Of a DNA stretch of 64,000 bases, positions 25,554 through 38,958 are shown piece after piece. Position 1 is the first letter of the stretch. The number at the start of each line of letters is the position of its first letter. The stretch lies in NCBI GenBank assembly GCA_009741485.1, contig CM019214.1, positions 713,535-777,534 of the forward strand, read 5' to 3'. Source of the DNA: Malurus cyaneus samueli. Its lineage: Eukaryota; Chordata; Aves; Passeriformes; Maluridae. The position numbers and the translations under genes were made by a program. The notes under the pieces are model-generated. The model was given only the letters and a program-made list of their open reading frames with translations. It had not been told where the DNA came from and did not search any database.

Positions 25554-26125
25554 GGGCTTAAGCCCAGCTGGCAACTAAGTCCCACATAGCTGCTCGCTCA
25601 CTGACCCAACAGCAGGATCATGGAGAAAACTGGAAAGGGAAAAACTAGAGAACTCACAGGTTGAAGACAGTTTAATAGGGAAAGCAAAAGCCATTCACAC
25701 AAGCAAAGCAAAACAGGATTTAATTCAGTTTGCCATGGTCAGGCAGGTGTTCAGCCATCTCCAGAAGAGCATGGCCCCATCAGCCATAATGGTGATTTGG
25801 GAAAGCAAACGCCATCACTCCAAAAGGCCCCCTCCTTGCTTCTTCTTTCCCTGACTTTATATTGATCATGATGTCCCATGTTCTGGAATATCCCTGTTGT
25901 CAGTTTGGGTCCCTGTCCCAGCTGTGTCTCTCCCCATCTTCCTACAAAGCCCTAGCCCCATTCCCAGGTGGCAGTAGAAAAAGCAGGAAAAGCCTTGGCT
26001 CTGTGTGAGCCCTGCTCATCAGTAACAAAAACATCTCTGTGTTACCAACCCTGTGCTCAGTACCAATCAACACCCTTACCAGCCACTGTGAGGAGAATTA
26101 ACTCTACCCCAGCAAAACCAGCACA
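25554..26125 (-). mobile_element. Near full-length ERV LTR, minus strand: right arm and loop
   Basis: Read on the minus strand it begins TGTGCTGGTTTTGCTGGGGT at 26125, has a TATAAA near 25858, then GGAGATGGCTGAACACCTGC (R/U5 side) and a poly(A)-type motif CCTATTAAACTGTCTT. It ends around GGCTTAAGCCCAG at about 25560. Its U3 (25855-26125) pairs with the left arm at roughly nine bases in ten. It carries no coding sequence. Confidence 0.82.
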
Positions 26126-26169
26126 ATGGGGCTAGTGTATGGATAGGTTTCTGTGCCTTCTAATCTCAT

Positions 26170-26310
26170 TAAATATAAAAAAAAAAAAACCCACCAACAA
26201 AAAACTGAAAAGAAACAAACAAAACAAAGAACCCCTGCAAAAAAACCCCAACCAACCAAAAAAACCCAAAACCCAACAAAACAAAACAAACAAAAAGAAA
26301 CCCAAACAAG
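26170..26310. repeat. A/C-rich low-complexity tract
   Basis: About 140 bp of A-runs interrupted by C (AACAAACAAAAC-type units). Open frames here are only Lys/Asn/Pro/Gln strings and are not genes. Similar tracts occur at 28700-28770, 29158-29232 and 52030-52112. Confidence 0.9.
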
Positions 26311-26529
26311 TACCCTTTCCTCACTATTTTTACACTCCTTGGTCTCTGCACCCCCTGTGGCATGTCCCAGCCCACTTAAGTGAGCTGGGCAGGGACAACA
26401 AGTTTTTTCTGCTCACATCTGCAGCAAGGAAGTGCCTTATGTACATCCCCTGGTGACTGACTTATAATCCAGTGGGAGATGAATATCAGTATCAGAAACG
26501 AGGAGTGCTCAATTTCTGTCAGAAAATGG

Positions 26530-26592
26530 ACATGGAACAGGTTGCCCAGGGAGGTGATAAGAGTCACCATCCCTGGAAGTGTTCAAAAAACA
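26530..26592 (+). mobile_element. Short CR1 LINE fragment, plus strand
   Basis: The stretch GGAACAGGTTGCCCAGGGAG, then GTCACCATCCCTGGAAGTGT and TCAAAAAACAC, matches a segment near the 3' end of CR1. Both ends are truncated and neither the UTR nor the tail is recognisable. Confidence 0.75.
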
Positions 26593-28699
26593 CAGTTTCT
26601 TGAAAACAGCTACTATTGATTTTAGAATAGGACCCTATTAGTCCTAGAAAACATTATTAAATGAGTTTTAATGCAAAAGGTGAATCAGTTGAAGAATATG
26701 GTAGCAAATAGTTAATCAGCACTGTGGAGAGACAGATGAGATATGCACCCTTGTATGATTTTCTTTGTGAGGATAGTTTTTAATGTTCTCTCTTAAAATC
26801 CCTACATTTCCTTATGTATCAGAAAGAAGTGTTTTCCAGACTAATGGGGGATATTTAACCACTGCAATACAGAACTGAGCAATGATCCTTAATGGGCAAA
26901 TTAATGGGACAGCAGAAATACCATGAACAAATGGTATGGGACGAGCTTCAGTACCCAGAGACAATAAAGATTATGGATTTGGTTATAAAGATTTTAACAT
27001 GGAAGAGTTAAACCTAAAATGTACTTAACTGAGCCATGAGTGAAGAACACTCATTGGCCTCTTTATCCATTGCACTGTGCTTTGCACAATCAGTTACATT
27101 TGCACAATATAAGCAGCCAGTGTGAGGAAAACTGATTTTGCAGCATTTTGTAGAGGTTTTGTCAGGATGTGGAGAGATGGGGGAGTTTGCAAAACAGTTG
27201 CATTTCTTGATGCATTTTATTAGTAATTCTCAACGAATTTGAGAAAACAAATGTTCAAATCTCTTAAATTACAGGTGAGCCCACAAGAGGAGTGATGACA
27301 TCGAGGTGAACAATGGCACCTACTCTGGTTAGTTCTCCACCAAAACTAAGTCCCAAGCTGTGGGTGGGATCAACTGTTCCTCATTTTTTTGCAGGGGGCA
27401 GATATAATAATGTTTCAAATACACTCTCTTCGAAAGTTTGGTACATGAACAGTACAGGAAATTCCAATTCCAATTCTTTCTGGACATAAAATGGTGTAGA
27501 AGTTACAAATATGTATTTTTGTCATCAATTTATATGTAGTGGCTATACAGCAATTATTAGTACAATTATGTAACACAGATATAAATATCTAAAGAACAGA
27601 TGGTTATTTCAAAAAAAAATTTTAATCCAAATAATTTTATTAGCTCTGACATCTTCAGTGCATTTTTTTTGTTAAAATGGAAGTTAATCTTTGTAACTAT
27701 TGCTATGACAGATTAAAATAAATGGGAAAAGCTTTGTAGAGTACAACAATAAAAATATATTAGCTTTCATGTAGGTGTATTGTTCTCTTATGCTGGAGGA
27801 GGTTGTCTGCAAAATTTCCCTGGGACAAGGATAATATATGCCATAATGGATTATGCACAGTCCAAAACACTGTCAGACAGGCTTAAAAAGGAGCTGAATT
27901 TTCTGCTGCTGAGGCCACAGAATAAAGAGGTTTGGCATGATTGACTCCTGGCTGTTTCTAATGTAAGAACCTCTAACAAATTTCAGATTTATTTTGCATG
28001 TCAGTATTTTCCTCTCTCCTTGGTAACTGGCTTTTCTAAACATTTGTTAAAGACACATTTCCTTTAGAAAGCTGCAGCTCAGAGAAGATTGCAAATGTCG
28101 CCACAGTGCATAAACTATGTCAGCACAGGCAGAAATACAATTTAAGAAATTTGATGTTTAATCCTCTGCCTAAGCCATTATAGTCTGAGATTTCACAACG
28201 TTGTATTAGATTGCTTGTTTACAGTTTATTTTTTGGTCAGGAAAATACAATCAGTCCTTTACTAGCAACACAATTACTGTCCTTTGACATAGATTTACAA
28301 TAATAGGAAAAAATTGCATTTGTTACACATTAATGGTAAAATGTGAGTGTGTAACATCTGACCATCAAATACCAATGAAGTTACCTACCCACACTGATCA
28401 TTGGAAAACATTTTAATTTTGAAAGGCTGGTTTATATTGATGTTCTCCTCCATGATAAATCATCTTTTATATTTAAACAAACGAACAAAACCAACACCCC
28501 CCCTTGTTTTTCAATGCACCTTTTTTCATTAAAACAAGTGAGTTTTTAAAATACCAGCACATATTTTTTAAGCAGCTAATTGAATTGGCTTTCATAGGGG
28601 TGCAGATGATGGACCTTTCAAGGTGCCTTTGTGAAGGAGGAGTAGTTTGCATATCCACAAGAAAACTCCTTCATACTTACTCTATCCACTTCCGAAATA

Positions 28700-28770
28700 A
28701 AACAAAACAAAGCAAAACAAAACAAAACAAAAAAAAAACCCCAAAAAAAACCAAACAAAAAAAAATCGTT
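28700..28770. repeat. A/C-rich simple repeat (AAAAC)n-like
   Basis: Repeated AAAACAAAAC units followed by A-runs broken by C. Low complexity, no coding potential. Confidence 0.88.
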
Positions 28771-29157
28771 TGGCTTTTGTATTTAATAATACTGTCTTAT
28801 TTAGAGTGAAACTTACCTTGTGCTTTTTCTTTTCATACTTGAGGTGGGTAGTTTTTCAAAGTTTGTTAGGAGGCACTTTATTAGCAGCTAGAAGGTCTGA
28901 AGTCACACATTCAGAAAGTAAATTGAGTGTTAAAGACAGATGCCATTGCAGAGCTATTTGTACTTTCCTACTGACCTACCTTGAATTGCAGCAAAGTCTT
29001 TACTGCATTCCTGGGGTAATCCAGGACTTGAATTTCAGCACCTGTGGTCTCACCAGCTTTGTCAGATTTTGATAGCATCCAAAATACACTCAGTGCTTTG
29101 CAAATAAAGATTCTATAATCTAAGACAAAGAACCGGCAAAAAGAGGCATAGATAATG

Positions 29158-29232
29158 GGGGAAAAAAACCCAAAAAAACAAAACCAAAAAAACCAACCAA
29201 ACAAACAAACAAAAAAACCCCAAAAAACAAAC
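29158..29232. repeat. A/C-rich simple repeat (AAAC)n-like
   Basis: A-runs alternating with CC/CCC and AAAC units. Low complexity; it is the reverse of a T/G-rich frame that looks like a Phe/Trp/Gly-rich peptide but is not a gene. Confidence 0.88.
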
Positions 29233-32200
29233 CCAGTGTAATCCAACTGCCTTTATTTCACTTTTGCTGTTACCATGATTAAAAACCCAAACGTTCCTTC
29301 CCTAATACAAATTCTTGGCTTCTCTCTGCAGCTACCAGTAGCTCTGGTTCCACATTTTCCAGTCACTCCTTCTGGCTGCAATGAATAATTCTTCTATCAT
29401 TCTATCCACAAGTTGTTGATACCACCAACAGAGATGTGTGCATTGCTTAGTAAAGAACAGTTACAGGCTACCAGTAGCAGTGAAACTCCTTTTTGATACT
29501 CTTAAGCACCCATCACAACAAAGCCCAACTCCCTTCAACATTCAAATGCACCTCAGATTTCAGTTGAACAGGATACCTTTTGGGAATCAACTGAACCTTA
29601 AGGATGAAAGATCCTGCATTTGTTGCCAGTCTTTATATATTTAGTACATGAATTTTTTTACCTTAAAAAATTATTTTCACAGTAATCCTTAATTTCTTAG
29701 CAAGCTGATGTGAATAGCTTTACCTCATTTGACTATAAATGTATTAATTTACATATCTTTATAAATGTTTGTGCATATTACATGTAGTACATTATTTACC
29801 TAAATGACAGTTTCTAGGTCTACCAAACAATTCTCCATTAAAAATACACATTCCTTCTGGAAGCAAAATGCCCTCTTAGGGACACAATCTGGTTTCTGTG
29901 CAAAGCACACATTAGCCAGGGAGTCCTTCCACAGTTCTTTGTTCTTTGGTACCGTTTGTTCAGGCTGGTTTTGTATCTTTGCATTCCTTTGCCCTGTATT
30001 CATTAAACCCCATCGTGTCTGGTGCCTTCCTGGGAACATTTGCCACAAAGGAACAACACCCAACCTCACACAAGCTTAATCCTGAAGTGAATTTAGGAAA
30101 CTCTAGGACAGCTTCAGGGGTCTCTCACAATCACTCATGAAAATGGTCATTTAGACTTCCCCTAATGATCCCTTACATGTTTAATGTCATCACTACTGCT
30201 TCTGGGAATGTGAAGCCAGTGATGTTTACCCCCCATTCCCTCTGGAGAAGGGCTATGGTTGGCATAGTTGCATCTCATAGGAACTGAGGGGGCACAGGGT
30301 ATAGGACACAGCCTGACAGAGTCTTTACTTTTAACTGCTTCTATCGAGCAAGCATTTGAAACTACCTCCTCAGGCTCATAAATTATACAATACGCTGCTG
30401 GCACTCCTAAAAAACAATGCCTTATAGATGAGAAAAATATCACATTTCTCAAATATGACCAAAAGGTTCTTACTCCAGTCTGCATCTAACAATGTAGGGT
30501 ATTACATGTAGGGTATTACATGGGTGTTACAAATAAGACTGACTTCGCTGAACATCATGATAGCAATTTCATGAATTGAAAAGCCTGAGGGATCAATCTA
30601 CTGTTACAGAAAATGGGAATATGAAGCAGGTAAACTGTATTTCTGGTTCCAGACATTATCTCTGGGGGATATTGGATGATTCCCATACATAGCAGATGCA
30701 TAAATCACCAGAAGTTAAAGTACAGGAAAATTGCTTACTGTTCCAGTCCCTTTAATGTGTTCTGCCCTGCTTTGAACAAGCCTGCAGATCTGAGAGCAGA
30801 TCTCTCTCTGGCTTCCTACACCGGTTTAACAAGTCTAGCAAAACATACATTCTTGTAATTAAATTTTATAATGGGAAAAATAAAAATCTCTGCACAGCAA
30901 AGCTATGACAAAAACTAAAACTGAGAAACTGGGATCACTTGGTAAGGATCATAAGTTCTACAGAGTACAGCTGGTTATTATTTGGATGTTAATTTTGTAC
31001 AAGATTTTCTTGGCTGAGGTATTTAGTTTATTTAACTTATGTAGAGGTCGGTCTCACTCCTTTTGTTTTCAGAGAACAGCACTAAGCCAAAATTCTTCTC
31101 TTTTAGAAAACAGCTAAAACACTTCCAAGAAGGTTGTTAATTGGATCAATTGCCAAGTTTAGGACCACGGAGTCATTCAACTAATAGCTACAGTTCAGTT
31201 AGTTATCATCACCTTTTTTTTCTTCTGACTGCATAAGGCTTTTCATTGCTTTGGATAATCTGTCAGGAGAAAGAATAAGAAAAGTTATTATTTGACAGTA
31301 ACTTCCTGCTTGCAATAAATTAATTCCAAATAAGGAGAAGAAAAACACACATTTAAAAAAAAAAAGCTTTTGCCGTCTGAAATGTCTTATTCTGAAACTT
31401 TGGTAATTTGGATTTCATTATAGTAAATTAAAATTAAGTTCTTGGTATCAAGTTGCCCTCTGTGTTAGATTAAAAAACCCTACCAGAACTACCTGTAACA
31501 GCCAGGAAGAAGTGTGTGTGACACACGTGTGTGACACAAGGCAAATCCTATTGAACATCTTCAGCCAGCCAGGGGCACCTATGTAACTAGGAGTCTTTCC
31601 TGGGCATAAATTTGCTAAGAGGCCTGAGAGGTGGAAGATGATAGCAGAGCAATTCCTTGCTTTCCAGGAGTGAAAATAAAGGTCATCACTATACCAACAA
31701 GGGGAAGCACTTAAGCCATGCCTTACATCACCACCAGTGTCAGCACCAGAAGTACAATTGCATGCATTTTGTATGACTTCTGGGAAGGCAAACACGAGAT
31801 GATTACACTGATCAACTTAGAATTTTTACCCACAGATGACAGAACTTAAAACACAGAGGAAATACTTAGTTTCAGCTGGCATTTGAAAGGATGGTGAAGT
31901 TAGAAAGTCTCACCAATAGCATTCAAGTACATATAAACAAACCCACAGCATGCAGAATTCACCACGGGAAAGAAAATATTCTCACTCAGCAAAAGGAATT
32001 CCATGATATAACTCAAACTTGTGAGATGAACCACATGACAAACTCCAAACCAACCAAGGTTGGTCCAACTAACTACTGCCAAAAAATAAGGTCACATGTT
32101 TAAAAAGAAAAGTGAAGAACTTTATATGAACCAGGTAAAATGCAAGAGCTCTTAGTGAAACAATGGAAACTTTGCTGGAGATGCCTGATCAACTATAGAG

Positions 32201-33350
32201 GTGCAAACAACTAAGTCAAGTTGGCCACTGTGACAATCTGGAATAAAGGTATTGCCAAAAATTCAACCTGGCACACTGAGAAGGGAAATTGAAGAAGCAA
32301 ACAAAAAGAAATCTAAGTAACATTTACAGTGTAAAGAGATTGTTGTCATCTTCTCTTCCACTGTATCAGTCTAATGCATTTGGTCTTCTTTTGAATCCAA
32401 AATGGGGATACAATTAAAAGTGGCCCTTCCTCCTATGAATTCATCCACAGCTCTATCCCATTAAACAGCACATTGTGTAGGATGAAGAAAAGTTACTAAA
32501 AAAGGAGAAGAAGGGGGGATGGGGGAAGTTACTGTATGCAAATAAAGTTTAATTTGAATTATTAAAATAAAATTTAAATGCTATGTTAGAACTCAATATT
32601 GAAAAAAAAAAAAAGAAATAAGGACACCACAGTTATTTTCAAGCATTCTTGATTGCCTACTTTTAAGCCAGGGGCTTTGATCTGAGAGAGACTTGACAAA
32701 ATAGTGACAGAGAAAGGAAAAGTGTGGCAATAGACTGACAAGGAAGACTTGAGAATAAAACCTGTTTTACCTGCCATCCCATCCTGCTCCCCCTCCCAAC
32801 TATTTAATGCTGATCTGACACTTTAATCCTAAAATGAGGTTACCCCTTCCTGTTACAGGAAATGTTAAGAAATATAACCTGGCTTTTGGCACTCTGGGGT
32901 CCAAATCTGTGATGAACACACATTGTCTGGGAGCTCTCAGTTTCATGTGACAGCAGGGAATGGTCTCTCCTGGCTGCAGACCAACACCAAATGCTGCCTC
33001 TGTTGTTTATTCTTAGCAATTTAAATTCATGCGGGACACAAATGTAACAACCAAGCCAACTCCAAACATTCATTCAAGCATGAAATGCACTTATATAAAC
33101 AGATAAATGCACTACAGCAATTAAAATTGAGAAAAGTGTAAAATACAGCTAAAGAGAAGAGATTGGTGTTGCTTATATAGGCACATTCAACTTGATGGGA
33201 TAACTTTGATAAAATCATTCAGAAATATTGCAATACCACAGTTTTCAAGAGCTATTTAACCGAGTAATCTCTGAAATCTTGGGGAAAGTAATCCAGGTCC
33301 ACTATAATGATGAGTATTACAAAGTTTACACAAAAGTGCTTAAAGATTAA

Positions 33351-36300
33351 AAATATTTTATTTACACTTTTCTTTATACACATTTTATACATTTTTTTCA
33401 GCTTGAAACCCAAACAGAGTACATATGCAAGTCTGAGCATACTGTATCCATAGCAAGGGAAAATTACTTTCTGCCAAAAAAAAAGACAAGAGAAAATGCT
33501 TTAAAACAGTTAAAAAGAGGCAATTCTTAAATTATTTAGAGAAGTTTATAGCAGCCCTAGGGTAATCATTAGACAGTTAATCCAAATGCATATTTGAGGT
33601 CATATACATATAATTTTAATTTTCTATAGGAAAAGTATTTCCAATAGCTAGACACAAACACAGTACAGTTTGAAAATAACTTTTCCTGTTAACTTATCAA
33701 ATACATTCTTTTCAATACAAACAATCTGATATTGTACACTGGAATCATGGGATACCATAGTGGAATTGCAATCTTCAGCATATAATAATTTATTTTTAAA
33801 AGATCTACAAAAATAACAATATATAGGGAAAAATATTTAAAATAAAAACATAGTTCATTCTTCCCTTCACCAGCTCCAGAACTGACATAAAAGTTAGGTG
33901 GGTCCCACTGAGGTAATAAAATCCCCCTAAATGTAGCTAACTTTACAGTCCTACAGAACACTGCATTTCCTAGACTTACAGTAAGTTTTTCTACCAGAGC
34001 CATAAATAAAAAACTATCTGCAAATAGAAATTATTTTTCCCTAGCTACCAACTTAATATTAATCCAATAGTATTTCAACTTGATTTTTTGAAAGCTATTT
34101 TTAAAAGATGACATAAACATTAATTGAACTTACAGAAGTGTAAAAAAATTAGTAGAACATCATACAGGAAAGCTGTGCTCAAAACAAATCAATTTTTCTG
34201 CAACCTGCCACATACAACTAGGTTTTATAAAAAGTTTACCCACCACACAAATGGAAATTTTCAAGTTACTCACCAACTTTCAAAAATAGGATACAGATGC
34301 AAAAGTAGTCATTAGTATTTAAGCAGCTTCAAGTTGTTTAATAAACATGAAAATCTCATAAACATGAAAATCTCAGAATGTTAACTACAGGACACCAGCA
34401 AGCTCTGTTTAAATAGATGACACGTGTTTTCCAGTTCTTTTCCACTCTCCTTCAATAAACCCCACCACTAGTGACAGATATTTATTCAAGTACCTTCACC
34501 ATCTCTCTATATTTTTGAGAGCAGAAGGGATGTTTTCTTTGATGGCCCCAACCCTATAAACTCTTCAGCACAGGCTTAGTAACATTTGAGCTTTTATGTT
34601 TTCCTTTAAGTACCTTACAGTTTTCTTTGTATTGGACTATTCACATATGTGAAGTACACATCTGAAGTGTTAAAAGAATCTAGGACCAAATTAACAATTT
34701 TTTTAAAAGGAAATAATATATTAAAAAGGAAAAAAATACCTCTGCAAGTGCAACTACTTCTAAAAAGACTTAGGTTGGCTGACACAAATAACAAGTTTAT
34801 TTTTGAAGAACTGTTAGTGTGTCCCCACAATGCTTACCCTCCCTTTGCTAAATAATGGCCAGAATGAGTTAAGCAATGAGGCTTTTTTAGTTAAGTTTGA
34901 ATTTGGACCTGCTGAATTTTATCTTTGCTTCCTGAATGTCAAATGAAGCTTCATCCCTGACACAATATTATCAGCATGTGGAAATGCATCACCTGGGTTT
35001 CTAAGGCAGGAAAAAAATAGATGCAAATCTCAGAAACCAGGGAAATATTAAAGTCAACCCCATGGAACTAGTTTTAACAGGACTGCTGTCACACTGCAGA
35101 AAGTAGGGCATCCACATTTTTCAAAAGAAAGTAACATAAAAGCAGGTTGCCAGGTAGCTCATATGCTGCCACTTTGCTACAGTGCTTTCTGAAGCAGCTG
35201 CACCTTTGCAAAACCAAGGACTGCCTTCTTTCAGCAGAGTTCATGGGGAAAAAAATTCTGAAGTTTCTTTTTTGCCAGCTGATACCTCCCACAATGAAAC
35301 TACCAACACTTTGTGGCAGAAAATGAGCTATTTTTTCTTCATGTAGTACTTACTAAAAAAAAAAACCTGTCCCCTAAAAACAGACATAGCAGCATGGGAA
35401 ATGGGAACAGGCAGTATCCAGTCTCTTTACAGGAGCGCTGTGCTTTTTGTCCATTGAAAAAAAGCTTGTTTGAAAAGAAAATTTCCTCCTGAAGTTGGCT
35501 GCTAACTTAAGAAATGAAGCTGATAATTTTTTTCTATAGATGTGGAAAAAACCCCTAGATTGTAACTCGCTGTGCCCACCTTTTTAAAAAAAGGCAAGTA
35601 CACATGCTTTTAAAAGCAGGTCATATATTGAATTTTAAATATGTGGGTGACATTAGATTTGCTGATATTCCATTATGGGATGGGAATAGGAGAACCTCCC
35701 TATACCTTATAACCAAAGATTATAACTTACCTTTTCCTTGACTAATGAGAAGCATTTAAATGTTTTTAAAAAGCCATCTTAATTTGACCATAATGCTCAA
35801 AATTTGAAAGTAATAGCCAAGTCTCATTAGCCATCTTAGGGTTTGTTGGCATTTAAGTACTAACTTATCTGGAGTTAAATACTAAAAGCAAACATAAAAA
35901 AATTTCAGTTAAGAATATTTCCCTTCAATATACAAAGTAACAAAAGGAACTGCCTTAGAAGTTTCACTGCAGTATAGAACAGAATAGAAGCTAATTTTTA
36001 TATTTCAGGTGTGAAACAATAAAAGCATGGTAGAAATATAAATTGACAAAACATTCTCTCATATCCCCAGCGTTTTAATCCCAAGCAAATTCCAACCATC
36101 CCTAATTCTGGAAAGGTTATAGCCAGCCTCTCGAAGGAGACACAACTTCAGGGAAGCTGAAACCAAGAGTTCAATTATAATTCCACAGAACAATTACTAC
36201 TACAATCCTGAACAAGATCTTTCAGAACTGGACACCTGAAGATAAATACGAGTTACAAAACAGAGCACCAAAACTGATCTGATTCTTCATTTTTCAAGTA

Positions 36301-38958
36301 TCAGCACTCACCAGTGACTTTAGTGGCAGTTGCTGAGCGCACAGAACTTCAGAAGGCGCTTAAATACAGACTCAAAAAAGTAACTTGAGCCACCCCTATC
36401 CTTTCCATTACTTTTAATAAAGTCTTGGCCATGTCTCTTTAATAAAGACATCTGACTCCTGCACACCAGATACCCAGAGCCACAACAGCTCTCAACACTG
36501 GCAATGGCCCACATAAAGTGAAGGACTTGACTCTGCAATGTGCCCATGACAGCCTGCTCACACAGGATTAGTTTTTGCTGCCCCAGTAACTTATTGAGAA
36601 ATGAGCTGATGACAAAGAGAATAATTTTTAAAATATATTACAAAAAAAAAAAAAAAACAACCTTTTTTTGTTGTGCTCCAATATTCCATGAACTATGTAC
36701 AATCAGCACAGCCAGCACCTACCAGAGTCATTTTATCTCTACCCGTGTAGGGTGATGTACACACAACTCTCACAGTGAAACTCAGGTTTTAGTCTAAGCC
36801 ACATTTGCTTTAAGTTAAGTTATCCAGAAAACAAATTAGATTTCTAATTCAGTAAACTGAATTCTTGTTAAAAAAGACAAATTTAGCTGCAAACTAGTCT
36901 GCATCAGAAGGCTGAATATCAATATTTGGTCCAGTCTCTTCTAGTATAAATAACTTACCACTACAGCTATGATGGCAAACATTCTCTCTTTTAAAACATA
37001 TGAAAATACTCGATTAATAAATAATTTCTAATAAACAAACTCTAAAAATCTGCTGACTTGCCATATAGCTCCAAATACCCACATTTCAACCCAGAACCTA
37101 ATCCTACAAAGATATCAGAACACAATATGAGGAGTTTCACGCATTGTTTTAACTTCTATTATTTCAAATATCATTTAGACAGGTAGGTGTTCATTTTAAC
37201 ATGGAAAATTAAGGGTGATTTTGGTCCCTTTGTAAGTGCATTCTTTTGAACTCCCTGAGTACCATGCATTTCTTTCCTACAGTGATTTCTGACTGGAAGA
37301 TGGTGAATAAAGTGGTTTTGCATTGCTGCACATAAAGTGAAGTCTTAGAATGAAACACAGCAGCCTAAAATTTTACCAAATATGCAACTGCATGTTTCAG
37401 CATCTGAACTATGCCTTCCCCTCTACGTTTTCCTAGAAGTGGCTAATTTCACATCCACAAAGGTAGTCAAAATGTAATTACTCTTACTATTTATGTCTTG
37501 GCAGATAATTCTTACCAATCTACTGTCAGTTATACCTGCAAGTTAACACAATGGAATATTCAAAGCCCTCTTGGACCACCCATCTCTGTTCAAGGTCAGT
37601 AGCCATAGTTGTGTAACTTTTTATAAAAGAAACAGAAATTATACTAAAATCAATCACCTAGCTCCACATTTTCAAAACACAGTAGTTCTTAACAGTTAAT
37701 AATTAAATAAAAATAATATCATACCACTTTAATATGAGTACTCATATTGAAGTGTGAGTATAAGCCAAGTACTGACAAAAAACTGTAGTATACCCAGTAT
37801 CCAGTTCCAAAAATAACTGTTGGGTGCAGCAGTGCTGTGCATTTGCTTCTTGATATTTCCCATTTAAATGAAAAAAGAAAACTGGGCAGCACATTGAAAC
37901 CAAATAGAAACTCAGGTAAAATGAGTTTACTTTTCAAAAAATAATTTATAAAATAACAAATAATCAACAGTTCATTATGTAGCAACAATATAAAGAGTTT
38001 AAGATTACTGAATCCATCAGTATATACTAAAGATAAGGTACTTTGATACCAAATGAGGCCTCCAGTTTAATTTAAGAACTTTGAATTATTTAGCTCATTA
38101 AAGAATACCTTAAATTCGACAGATATGGCTGAGTCTGTGCACTAGTTAAAATATAATATTTAACTGCACATAAAAAGATGCATTTATATACAGTTTTTAC
38201 AGTGTATGCACATGTGTGTATACATTTTTTTACTCACCAACAAACACAATAGAGACAATAGAAGGCAGCATAGTAATAAGTGTTTTGAATATAAAAATGC
38301 TTTGCTTTCAATTTAGTAGAAAATGTGTAATTTGCATTTTGGCAGACTCACTGGTACAACTGTACAAAACCAGGAAAAAGGTCATGCAAAGGGATTAAAA
38401 TTCTTCTTCAAAGTAAATAAAGGAAAACAAAAACACCCAGAAGAATTGAGAGTACTTTGCTGGTAATGGGAAAGGCATTTAAAAGAACCATGTAAAATAC
38501 AGAAATGGTCTGGTTTTGTTACTTTATACTTGGTTGTACCCTAGTACAGATGATGAGGTGTATTTTGATGCTCAATAAAAAATAAAAACATCTTTCTTCT
38601 CTTCCTTTCACAAATACTTTGTCAAACTCAACCTATTTCAAAAGCATAATGGTACAATGGCCATCAAAAAAAAAAAAGAACACATCATGGACATAAAACG
38701 TTGCAAAAACAATAAGCAGACTCAAAAATATATTTTTATCTCACAATTACACTTGTTAAAAAAAAAAACCAATGAAGTTTTTACAAGGTCAGACCAACTA
38801 TCACCTTTTCCAATAAACTTGGTAAGTACACTCCCTGTACATCCCGTAGCAGTTGTTCTTACACACAAGGAAATGTCTCTGAAGGAATTCAGCTGGTTTG
38901 TATTTTTTTAACAAATTAGTGTAACTCTTTTGCATTTCATTGGGTTATTTGTTCTATT
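33351..38958 (-). other. Probable KLHL15 3' UTR and flanking DNA
   Basis: This is the AT-rich sequence downstream of the KLHL15 stop codon on the minus strand. Long 3' UTRs are usual for this gene in vertebrates, but several minus-strand AATAAA motifs occur (for example at 33357-33362), so I cannot place the 3' end. I see no repeats or other genes beyond a short 17 bp tandem doublet near 34340-34375 and a 16-base adenine run near 36642. Confidence 0.45.

Larger units (their letters stand above)
26593..33350. other. Intergenic stretch, no gene seen
   Basis: AT-rich DNA between the repeat cluster and the inferred KLHL15 3' region. It holds the A/C-rich tracts at 28700-28770 and 29158-29232, a 15 bp tandem doublet (TGTAGGGTATTACA type) at about 30492-30521 and a short GTGTGTGACAC palindrome near 31513. 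Open frames of up to about 115 codons occur but show no recognisable protein and no conserved-looking splice structure. Confidence 0.7.

Noticed and set aside
25276..26125. Two independent LTR insertions of the same family
   Set aside because: Identical ATGGG flanks occur only at the outer edges, and the outer ends are exact inverted copies. This is better explained by one insertion of a composite molecule.
31448..31795. A 115-codon minus-strand open frame in the gene-poor interval
   Set aside because: No recognisable domain, no promoter, and no similarity I can name. Frames of this length occur by chance in 64 kb.
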